Positions 1 through 6,303 of a DNA stretch of 15,072 nucleotides are shown here, piece after piece (position 1 is the stretch's first letter; each line of letters opens with the position of its first letter). The notes below the pieces were generated by a model that was not told where the DNA came from, did no database searches, and saw only the letters and a list, made by a program, of their open reading frames with translations. The stretch lies in contig CAJXSA010000041.1 of NCBI GenBank assembly GCA_913060595.1, positions 1 to 15,072 of the forward strand, given 5' to 3'. A program made the translations under genes and the position numbers. Origin of the DNA: an uncultured Ignavibacteria bacterium. Its GTDB lineage: Bacteria; Bacteroidota; Ignavibacteria; SZUA-365.

Positions 1-218
1 CCTATACCAACCAGGAAGTCAGCATCACCAATGCCGCGGTCAACACCGGGAAAGTCGTCTACGGCCGTCTGAGCCGCGGCAGCAGCTATTATTATTTCCG
101 TCTTCTCGTCAAGCGCGGCACGGACGGAAAAATGGTACAGGGCAGCGGCGCGGACCGATATCTCGAATTCGACGTGTCCTACCAGCACATCCGCGATGTG
201 CCTTTCGCCAAGAAATGA
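1..218 (+). CDS. C-terminal fragment of an unrecognised protein (5' end outside window)
   Basis: An open frame runs from the left edge (first full codon at base 3) to a TGA at 216-218 and gives about 71 residues ending IRDVPFAKK. The fragment has a run of three tyrosines inside an alternating hydrophobic/polar stretch (SSYYYFRLLVKRG), which suggests beta structure. No cysteine cluster, membrane helix or catalytic motif is visible. It lies 24 bases before the hydrolase ATG on the same strand, so it could be the upstream member of that operon. I do not recognise the family. The codon composition is as GC-rich as its neighbours and the frame is uninterrupted, which supports it being a real gene. 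Confidence 0.6.
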   Translation, partial: YTNQEVSITNAAVNTGKVVYGRLSRGSSYYYFRLLVKRGTDGKMVQGSGADRYLEFDVSYQHIRDVPFAKK

Positions 219-242
219 CAGAGTACTGACAGGTTGAACATC

Positions 243-1022
243 ATGCTTCCAGCATTTTACACGGATGACGGGAGCGGGCTGCCGCTCCTGTTCATCCACG
301 CCTTTCCCCTGAATTCAAGCATGTGGCGCGCCCAGCGTCGCGATCTCAGCACCTTCTTCCGCGTCCTGACGTTCGACCTCCCCGGTTTCGGACGCGGGGG
401 CGCATTCCCGGACACATTTTCTCTCGATGACGCGGCGGACATGGCGGTGAAACTGCTCGACGACCGCGGCATCGACCGCGCCGTGGTGTGCGGCTGTTCC
501 ATGGGTGGCTACATCGCACTGTCAATCCTGCGACGCCACCCGGAGCGACTCACCGGACTCGTGCTCGCCAACACGCGTGCCACCGCGGATTCCGACGCCG
601 GACGTGCGAACCGCACGCGGCAGGCGAAGAGTGTGCGCGCTGGCGAACTGCAGGCACTGCGAGACGAAATGCTGGGAAAGCTGCTCGGTGAAACCACCGT
701 GTCATCCGCCCCGGAAGTCGTGCGCTGCGTGGAGGACATCCTGCAGCATGCCACACCGGAAGGCACCGCGGGCATGCTCGAAGCGATGGCGGCGCGTCCG
801 GATTCCATGACGGCACTGGCGGAGACAAGACTTCCGGTCTGCGTGATAAGCGGCGCAGAAGACGTGCTGATCCCCGCGGCGGAGGCGGAAGCCATGCACG
901 GCGTGCTGCGCAACGGGGAGATGAACGTCATACCGAATGCCGGGCACCTCTGCTGCCTCGAACGGCCGGTTCGTTTCAATACCGCCATCCGCAGCTTCCT
1001 TCAAACGCATGTCCTGACCTGA
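243..1022 (+). CDS. alpha/beta-fold hydrolase (BioH / enol-lactonase-like)
   Basis: This is a single-domain alpha/beta hydrolase of 259 residues from the ATG at 243. The nucleophile elbow GCSMGG puts the catalytic Ser near residue 86. The acid is in SGAEDVLIP (Asp about 207) and the histidine in NAGHLCCLERP (His about 235). The oxyanion-side motif IHAFPLNSSMW is near the start and DLPGFGRG follows, the usual order for the family. Members hydrolyse esters or lactones, for example BioH and 3-oxoadipate enol-lactonase; the substrate cannot be read from sequence. It has no signal peptide, so it is probably cytoplasmic. A TTG at 234 would add three residues, but AGG at 231-233 touches it, whereas that AGG is well placed for the ATG at 243. 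The transporter gene starts one base after its stop, so the two are probably co-transcribed. Confidence 0.88.
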   Translation: MLPAFYTDDGSGLPLLFIHAFPLNSSMWRAQRRDLSTFFRVLTFDLPGFGRGGAFPDTFSLDDAADMAVKLLDDRGIDRAVVCGCSMGGYIALSILRRHPERLTGLVLANTRATADSDAGRANRTRQAKSVRAGELQALRDEMLGKLLGETTVSSAPEVVRCVEDILQHATPEGTAGMLEAMAARPDSMTALAETRLPVCVISGAEDVLIPAAEAEAMHGVLRNGEMNVIPNAGHLCCLERPVRFNTAIRSFLQTHVLT

Positions 1023-1023
1023 G

Positions 1024-2550
1024 ATGGCCGCGCAGAGCGTACAGTCGCCTGCGCTTCTTCGCGGTATCGGGCTGCTGCTCGGCGCTGCGCTCTTCGCTGT
1101 CATTCTTCTCCTTCCCCCTCCCGCGGCGCTCGGTCCGTCCGGTCAGCAGGTGCTCGCCATCGCCGCGCTCATGGCCGTGTGGTGGATGACCGAAGCCCTG
1201 CCGATCCCCGTTACCGCCCTGCTCCCCGTCCTGCTCTTTCCCCTGTTCGGCCTGATGAGCGTTCGCGAAGCCGCAGCACCGTACGCGCATGACCTGGTCT
1301 TCCTTTTCCTCGGCGGCTTCGTGCTCGCACTCGGTGTTGAGCGCAGCGGGCTGCACCGCCGCATCGCATTGCGCGTCATCATGTTCGTTGGATCCGGGCC
1401 TGCACGGCTGGTGCTCGGATTCATGCTGGCTACCGCCTTTCTTTCCATGTGGATATCCAATACGGCAACGGTCATGCTCATGCTGCCGATCGCCCTCGCC
1501 GTGATCGAACAGATGCGCCCGCCGGACGCTTCGAATTCCTTTCCTCGTTTCGCCGTGGCGCTGCTGCTCGGCGTCGCGTATGCGGCAAGTATCGGCGGGA
1601 CGGGGACACTGATCGGTACGCCACCGAACAGCGTGCTTGCCGGCGTGCTGACACAGATGTACCCGGAAGCTCCCCCCATCGGTTTCGTTCAATGGATGCT
1701 GTTCGGACTCCCGCTCGTCGCCATTTTCCTGCCGGTGACCTGGATTTTGCTCGTGCGCCTGCTGCCCACCACGCGTCTGCAGGGTGTGGCCGTGCATGAG
1801 AGCGGGCGGACAGCGATACGCGCCTCCCTGCGCGAACTCGGTCCGCTGCGGCGTGTCGAACGACTGGTTCTGGGCGTGTTCATTCTCACCGCAGCGGGAT
1901 GGGTGTTCCGCGCCCCGCTGGATCTCGGTTTCCTGCGCGTTGCGGGACTGACTGATATCTTCCCGGCGCTCACCGACGCCAGCATCGCGCTGGCGGCCGC
2001 CGTGCTTCTCTTTCTCCTCCCCGGAGAGAAAGGGAAAGCGCTGTTCGCATGGCCTGACATACAGCGGGGCATCCCCTGGGGCATCCTGCTTCTGTTCGGC
2101 GGTGGCTTCGCGCTGGCAGAAGGCATGCGGCAGAGCGGGGTGACGCTGTTTGTTGGCGGACTCCTTACCAGTTTCGACGGCATGCCACTCTGGGGCATGC
2201 TGCTGCTCACCTGCCTGCTGCTGACCTTTCTGACAGAACTGACGTCAAACACGGCGACGGCGAGCATTCTCATTCCCGTCATGGCGGCCGCAGCGGTTTC
2301 CATTGGCCAGCACCCGCTCATGCTGATGCTGCCTGCGGCGTTGAACGCCTCATACGCGTTCATGCTGCCGGTGGCCACGCCGCCGAATGCCATTGTCTTC
2401 TCGGCACCATGGATATCCATACGCGTCATGGCACGCACCGGACTCCTGATCAATGTTCTGGGCGCCTTCCTGGTGACAGCCATGATGTATTTGCTGGGGA
2501 TGACAGCATTCTCCATTGTCCTCGACGTTCTCCCCGCCTGGGCCCGGTAG
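1024..2550 (+). CDS. SLC13/DASS-family sodium:anion symporter
   Basis: This 508-residue integral membrane protein is hydrophobic throughout, with more than ten likely helices. It has the two signature repeats of the divalent anion:sodium symporter family: SNTAT at about 145-149 with GTPPN at 198-202 in the first half, and SNTATA at about 408-413 with ATPPN at 451-455 in the second half. The paired SNT motifs form the sodium and carboxylate sites in this family. Substrates of characterised members are C4-dicarboxylates, citrate or sulfate; this protein's substrate cannot be decided from sequence. The length is typical for the family. The ATG follows the hydrolase stop by one base, suggesting translational coupling. 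In an anaerobe it could supply dicarboxylates as carbon or electron source, but that is inference. Confidence 0.9.
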   Translation: MAAQSVQSPALLRGIGLLLGAALFAVILLLPPPAALGPSGQQVLAIAALMAVWWMTEALPIPVTALLPVLLFPLFGLMSVREAAAPYAHDLVFLFLGGFVLALGVERSGLHRRIALRVIMFVGSGPARLVLGFMLATAFLSMWISNTATVMLMLPIALAVIEQMRPPDASNSFPRFAVALLLGVAYAASIGGTGTLIGTPPNSVLAGVLTQMYPEAPPIGFVQWMLFGLPLVAIFLPVTWILLVRLLPTTRLQGVAVHESGRTAIRASLRELGPLRRVERLVLGVFILTAAGWVFRAPLDLGFLRVAGLTDIFPALTDASIALAAAVLLFLLPGEKGKALFAWPDIQRGIPWGILLLFGGGFALAEGMRQSGVTLFVGGLLTSFDGMPLWGMLLLTCLLLTFLTELTSNTATASILIPVMAAAAVSIGQHPLMLMLPAALNASYAFMLPVATPPNAIVFSAPWISIRVMARTGLLINVLGAFLVTAMMYLLGMTAFSIVLDVLPAWAR

Positions 2551-2693
2551 TGGGATGCGCAGCGCTCGAATCGCTGCCCGCATGCCCTGAAGCGCTGCAG
2601 GGACGCGTTTTTGAACCTGCTTCGTCTTGGATATTGTTGCCGCAGGACTCAAATTGCCTGCAGGAACGCATTGATCACCTGATCCACCCCGGC

Positions 2694-3368
2694 ATGAACG
2701 TGACTCGCAGCACTTTACTGTCACTCCTCTTCCTCTCCCTTGTCCTCGGCAGCGCTGTCGATGCGCTGGCGCAGGAGGGATTCCGTCTCAAACGCACCAA
2801 GAAGGAAACCGTCCCGATCAACGCCGCGGTGCTCACCGGATACAACGGCATGTCGACGCCCTCCGACAGGATACAGGACGCGTACGAACACAGCAATCTG
2901 ACCTCGCTCGGCGGGGGCGCGGTCGGGGTGCAGGGGATGGTTGAGCTGGACACGGTGCTGGCGCAGATCTGGGTGGGCGCGGAGGTCAGTTATTACCGCA
3001 TGGCCAAGCGCTGGCTCGCGGACGATCCCGGGGTCTATTATCCCGGCGAGGAAATTCGCGTGGATGCCGTGGAAACGCTCTGGGGCATGGGCGCGAACCT
3101 GATCTTCGCATTCGGCCCGGTGAGCCGCTTTACGCTGATTTTCGGACCGGGACTGCAGTTCCAGGACGCACGCGTCGACAAGGAACTGCAGATCGAGGGA
3201 AGCCTGTACGAAGACCGCATCGTGCCGACTGCGCTCGGCTCAATTAACTTCCAGTTGCTGCGATACGACCATGGGAGCATCGACGCGAACTTCCGGGGGC
3301 TGTGGGGTTTCGGGGAATACGGGAGCTTTCAGTTTCAGTCCATGCTCGGATTCGCGTTCAATTTCTGA
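2694..3368 (+). CDS. small outer-membrane beta-barrel protein
   Basis: From the ATG at 2694 the protein has 224 residues and begins with a clear Sec signal peptide (MNVTRSTLLSLLFLSLVLGS, cleavage likely after DALAQ). The mature part alternates hydrophobic and polar residues in many short strands with glycine and aromatic residues (for example FTLIFGPGLQF and FQLLRYDHGS). It ends in GFAFNF with a C-terminal phenylalanine, the usual outer-membrane insertion signal. This matches the 8-10 stranded barrels common in Bacteroidota and relatives. The open frame extends back to 2409 inside the transporter gene, but that part has no coding character, and the signal peptide fixes the start. The specific function is unknown. 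It stands alone, 143 bases after the transporter, and converges with the next gene. Confidence 0.8.
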   Translation: MNVTRSTLLSLLFLSLVLGSAVDALAQEGFRLKRTKKETVPINAAVLTGYNGMSTPSDRIQDAYEHSNLTSLGGGAVGVQGMVELDTVLAQIWVGAEVSYYRMAKRWLADDPGVYYPGEEIRVDAVETLWGMGANLIFAFGPVSRFTLIFGPGLQFQDARVDKELQIEGSLYEDRIVPTALGSINFQLLRYDHGSIDANFRGLWGFGEYGSFQFQSMLGFAFNF

Positions 3369-3383
3369 CGCGACAATCCACCT

Positions 3384-3977
3384 TTACTGCTCTCGCTCGA
3401 GTGGCACGATCACACTGATGGCACCGCGAAGATCACCCGCGGCGTAGCCTGTGGCCTGGTCGTCCGGGTACTGTTCCGCGATAGCGTCTCGCACGTCCGG
3501 TTTCAGCGATTCTGCGGGCGCGTGACAGGCGAGACAGGGTTTCTTGATGGTAATGGGTTTCATGTAACGCAGCGCCTTCCTGCCGTCCATGGCGACGACT
3601 TCGCTGTGCAGGGTGCCTGTTTCCAGTGTGCCCGCATCTGCCATTTCCTGGAAGCGGCTCAGCACTGCCGCTTCGTATGTATCGGGCGTGTCCAGCGGAT
3701 TCCGCGCCCTGTCCGTCACACGGCGGAGCGTGACACCATGTGCGCCGGCGACCTTGTCGGTGAGAGGCTGGGCTTTCTCCGCACAGGTACGCACGGCAGC
3801 TGCGGGACCGCCGGCTTTCATCGCACGCTGCACCTCTCCGAGCAGCGTGCCCACGAGTTCCTTCGCGGCCGTTTCCGCGCGCTGTTCCGCGGCCTGCCTG
3901 TCGGCGATGTCGTCCCCGCCACCGCAGGCGGAAAACAGAATGCCGCAGACGGCTGCGGCGGTCATCATGCGTTTCAT
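3384..3977 (-). CDS. DUF3365 (Tll0287-like) c-type heme lipoprotein
   Basis: This 197-residue protein has a lipoprotein signal peptide; the lipobox LFSAC places the lipidated cysteine at residue 18. Near the C-terminus a single CLACH motif (148-152) is followed by AIAEQYPDDQATGYAAGDLRGAIS in two adjoining pieces, the characteristic end of the DUF3365 domain. Upstream, RNPLDTPDTYE (92-102) is also typical of that domain. The family binds one c-type heme and is thought to act in sensing or electron transfer at the periplasmic face. A good ribosome site (AGGAG on the minus strand) lies about 8 bases before the ATG. It lies 21 bases downstream of the YpsA-like gene, so the two probably share a transcript. 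A redox-sensing or small carrier role next to the cytochrome cluster is plausible but unproven. Confidence 0.85.
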   Translation of the reverse strand: MKRMMTAAAVCGILFSACGGGDDIADRQAAEQRAETAAKELVGTLLGEVQRAMKAGGPAAAVRTCAEKAQPLTDKVAGAHGVTLRRVTDRARNPLDTPDTYEAAVLSRFQEMADAGTLETGTLHSEVVAMDGRKALRYMKPITIKKPCLACHAPAESLKPDVRDAIAEQYPDDQATGYAAGDLRGAISVIVPLEREQ

Positions 3978-3998
3978 CGATGTGTCTCCTTACTCGGT

Positions 3999-4499
3999 TC
4001 AGTCAGTATTGGATTGCATTTCCATCGGCGCAATCCAGAGTTGCAGCAGATCGTGAAGATACGCGTATGCCGCGCCGTAAATACCGGGTTGTCCGCTTTC
4101 GCGCGGTCCCGCCACATTGAGCACACGAACATCGTGCCTGCGCAGCCACTCGGCTGTGATCGCGAGTGATCCCTGCTCGTCGAGAGTGACGACGAGATGC
4201 GGCTTGCGCAGTCCCTCCGCGAGTGTTTTCGTGTAACGCGTCCCCCCGGAAAGAGGCGCACCGGAGGTTACGATGAGGGTGGCATCAGCGTCGCGCACAT
4301 TCCACATCGTGCGCTGCTCATAGGCCGGGGAAGGCGTCTCCTCGAGAGGGTAGGACACGTCGAGGGCACCGTCCTCCGCGAGGCGGCCCTTCGGACACCA
4401 GCCCCCGCGCGCAATCCCGAGCTGCGCAGCGACGTCCAGTGCCGCGCGATCGACGCCCGTCTGGCCCCCGGAAATGATGCGAAGTCCGTTGTGCTGCAT
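3999..4499 (-). CDS. YpsA/'putative molybdenum carrier' family nucleotide-binding protein
   Basis: From the ATG at 4499 this is a 166-residue cytoplasmic protein. The N-terminal motif IISGGQTGVDRAALD (8-22) is the hallmark of the YpsA-type subfamily of the SLOG/LOG Rossmann-like fold, annotated as 'putative molybdenum carrier' from MoCo carrier homology. WCPKGRLAEDG (34-44), TSGAPLSGGTRYT (78-90) and the strand HLVVTL (101-106) complete the fold. These proteins bind nucleotide-like ligands; a true molybdenum cofactor role is only established for distant relatives. The open frame reaches back to a TTG at 4610, but the extra 37 codons lie in AT-rich divergent promoter DNA and do not resemble the family. 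No clear Shine-Dalgarno precedes 4499. It is divergent from the cytochrome cluster and upstream of the DUF3365 lipoprotein. Confidence 0.82.
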   Translation of the reverse strand: MQHNGLRIISGGQTGVDRAALDVAAQLGIARGGWCPKGRLAEDGALDVSYPLEETPSPAYEQRTMWNVRDADATLIVTSGAPLSGGTRYTKTLAEGLRKPHLVVTLDEQGSLAITAEWLRRHDVRVLNVAGPRESGQPGIYGAAYAYLHDLLQLWIAPMEMQSNTD

Positions 4500-4622
4500 A
4501 GTGCATAATACTACGAAGGAAGAAGAACGGAAGCAATCCTCCGCCAGAGTGGAAGATTTCTTGACGTGAATATCATAAATTATTAGCTTTCGCAAGTCAT
4601 CGAAAATCAATGGTCTAGGTGT
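4500..4622. promoter_or_regulatory. AT-rich divergent promoter region
   Basis: This 123-base gap between divergent genes contains the most AT-rich stretch of its neighbourhood (about 4570-4590). Rightward, TTGACG at 4561-4566 is 17 bases from TAGCTT at 4584-4589, a good -35 with a poor -10, about 35 bases before the NapC-type gene. Leftward, TATGAT (complement of 4572-4577) would serve as a -10 for the YpsA-like gene with a leader of about 65 bases. Both assignments are by eye. No operator palindrome was found. Confidence 0.4.
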
Positions 4623-6113
4623 ATGCCAAAGCTGCCTTCGTCAGTTTACAATCCCGTCAGTCTTGTCGGTGCAGGAATCGCGCTCGTGTCCTTCGGCACG
4701 GTCGCGGTGTTTTTCGCGATGGACATGCTCGGATACACGGACTCCCCGTACCTGGGCATATTCACGTACATGATCATTCCAGCAATACTGATTCTCGGGT
4801 TGCTGCTGATTCCGGTCGGAGTCTGGCTGGAGAAGCGCCGCCTGCGAAAAAGCGGCGGGAAGACACGGAAATACATGCTCATCGACCTGAACGAGCCCAC
4901 GCATCGCGCAGCGGTGATGGTGTTCGCGGTTGTCACGATGCTGCTCATCGTGGTTTCCGCCGCGGGTACGTACCAGGCCTACAACTATTCCGAATCCGTG
5001 GAGTTCTGCGGCGAGGTCTGTCACGAAGTGATGTACCCGGAATACATGGCGTACCAGCATTCGCCGCATGCACGCGTTCCCTGCGCGGAATGCCATATCG
5101 GCGCGGGGGCGGACTGGTTCGTCAAAGCCAAAATTTCCGGGGCCTACCAGGTCTACTCGGTGATTTTCAACAAGTACAGCAAGCCGATCGAAACCCCGAT
5201 CGCGAACCTCCGTCCCGCACGAGAGACATGCGAGCACTGCCACTGGCCAAGCAAGTTCAGCAGCGACAAGAAACTGGAAAAGGTGTACTTCCCCATCGAC
5301 ACCGCTGACGCGCAGCCGTGGAAAATCACCATGGATTTGAAAATAGGCGGCGGACAGAGCGAACTCGGTCCCACCGAGGGCATACACTGGCATATGAACA
5401 CGGCGAACGACGTGCGGTATATCGCGACCGACAAGAAGCGGCAGGAGATTCCCTGGGTGTCATCGACCGGCCCGGACGGGGTGACGCGCATTTTCCGGGC
5501 GGTGGATAAGCCCGTGGAGGACAGCGAACTCGCCGGATTCGAGAAGCGGAAAATGGACTGCATCGACTGTCACAACCGTCCCTCGCATATTTACTATCCC
5601 CCGTTCCGCACCATCAACGACGCCATGGCCGTCAACCGCATCGCCAGCACGCTGCCCAACATCCGTGCCATCGCCTCGCATGCGCTGACGCGTGAATACG
5701 CCTCGCTCGAGCAGGCGATGCGCATGATCCCCAGCGTCGTGCGTGATGAGTACCGCACCCACGCCCCCGAAGTGCTCACAGAGCGCGGCGACGAAGTCGA
5801 CCGCAGCATCGCTGAGATCGAACGAATATTCCAGCGGAACTTCTTTCCGTCGATGAAGGTGACATGGAAGGAATATCCGAACAACATCGGGCATATGTAC
5901 GACGAGGGCTGCTTCCGCTGTCACGACAACAAGCATGTGTCGGACGACGGCCGCGCCCTGACCAACGATTGCAACCTGTGCCACACGATCATCGTGCAGG
6001 GTCCGGCAAGCGAGACCGTCAGTGACCTGCGCGGCCTGCCGTTCCAGCATCCGGCCGATATCGATGAGGCATGGCGCGACGTCCCCTGCTCCGACTGTCA
6101 CCTTGGTATCTGA
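4623..6113 (+). CDS. NapC/NirT-type multiheme cytochrome c with three membrane helices (ImcH-like)
   Basis: This 496-residue inner-membrane cytochrome has three membrane helices (about 11-35, 46-69 and 97-118) followed by a periplasmic heme domain. Canonical CxxCH sites begin at Cys154, 203, 313, 430, 450 and 489. A further site at 129-134 (CGEVCH) has three residues between the cysteines. The segment YQHSPHARVPCAECHIG is typical of the NapC/NrfH/CymA superfamily, whose members oxidise menaquinol and pass electrons to periplasmic partners. Extra helices and extra C-terminal hemes distinguish it from four-heme NapC and resemble Geobacter ImcH; that comparison is from memory. The protein ends five residues after the first cysteine pair residue region of its last heme (CSDCHLGI). 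It is first of the cluster, divergent from the YpsA-like gene and 190 bases before the next cytochrome, so it may have its own transcript. Confidence 0.88.
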   Translation: MPKLPSSVYNPVSLVGAGIALVSFGTVAVFFAMDMLGYTDSPYLGIFTYMIIPAILILGLLLIPVGVWLEKRRLRKSGGKTRKYMLIDLNEPTHRAAVMVFAVVTMLLIVVSAAGTYQAYNYSESVEFCGEVCHEVMYPEYMAYQHSPHARVPCAECHIGAGADWFVKAKISGAYQVYSVIFNKYSKPIETPIANLRPARETCEHCHWPSKFSSDKKLEKVYFPIDTADAQPWKITMDLKIGGGQSELGPTEGIHWHMNTANDVRYIATDKKRQEIPWVSSTGPDGVTRIFRAVDKPVEDSELAGFEKRKMDCIDCHNRPSHIYYPPFRTINDAMAVNRIASTLPNIRAIASHALTREYASLEQAMRMIPSVVRDEYRTHAPEVLTERGDEVDRSIAEIERIFQRNFFPSMKVTWKEYPNNIGHMYDEGCFRCHDNKHVSDDGRALTNDCNLCHTIIVQGPASETVSDLRGLPFQHPADIDEAWRDVPCSDCHLGI

Positions 6114-6227
6114 TCGGTGGCACCCTGCATACACGACGTCCTTTCCGGTATTCATCCCCGGTTGTCCGGGTATAAAAAAAAGCCCGCTTTTCTGTGGATT
6201 TATATGCAGATTTTTGCCAATTTGGAG

Positions 6228-6258
6228 TGGCAATAGTTTCCTTTACCAACTATTGCCA
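6228..6258. promoter_or_regulatory. perfect 11-bp inverted repeat (putative operator)
   Basis: TGGCAATAGTT at 6228-6238 and AACTATTGCCA at 6248-6258 are exact reverse complements separated by 9 bases. A further TTGCCA half-site lies at 6214-6219, so three copies of the same core occur in 45 bases. The right arm contains the TTGCCA that serves as the -35 box proposed for the following gene. The arrangement suits a dimeric transcription factor. If transcription starts further upstream it would instead be an RNA hairpin. Confidence 0.6.
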
Positions 6259-6280
6259 ATCGTGAAAATCAACGTACTAT
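6253..6280 (+). promoter_or_regulatory. putative sigma70-type promoter of the 13-heme cytochrome gene
   Basis: TTGCCA (6253-6258) matches the -35 consensus at five of six positions. After a 16-base spacer TACTAT (6275-6280) matches the -10 at four of six. Transcription would start near 6287, giving a leader of about 17 bases to the first ATG. Found by eye only; the -35 overlaps the palindrome at 6228-6258. Confidence 0.4.
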
Positions 6281-6303
6281 CGCACATCTGATCGGCAACA
6301 CAC

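Noticed and set aside
2559..2613. GCAGCGCT/AGCGCTGC inverted repeat followed by T5 after the anion transporter gene
   Set aside because: The arms are 24 bases apart and the T-tract begins about 10 bases after the stem, which does not fit a normal terminator.
2611..2637. TTGAAC-N15-TATTGT as a promoter for the beta-barrel gene
   Set aside because: The spacer is too short for a good sigma70 promoter and the boxes match only partly; not strong enough to list.
2409..2693. Upstream extension of the beta-barrel frame into the transporter gene
   Set aside because: It overlaps the transporter end by 142 bases, and a clear signal peptide starts at 2694.
6157..6191. CCCGG/CCGGG hairpin followed by A8, then AAAAG/CTTTT, after the NapC-type gene
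   Set aside because: The hairpin is followed by A and not T, and the second stem is weak with a four-base loop. At most a degenerate terminator, so it was not listed as a feature.
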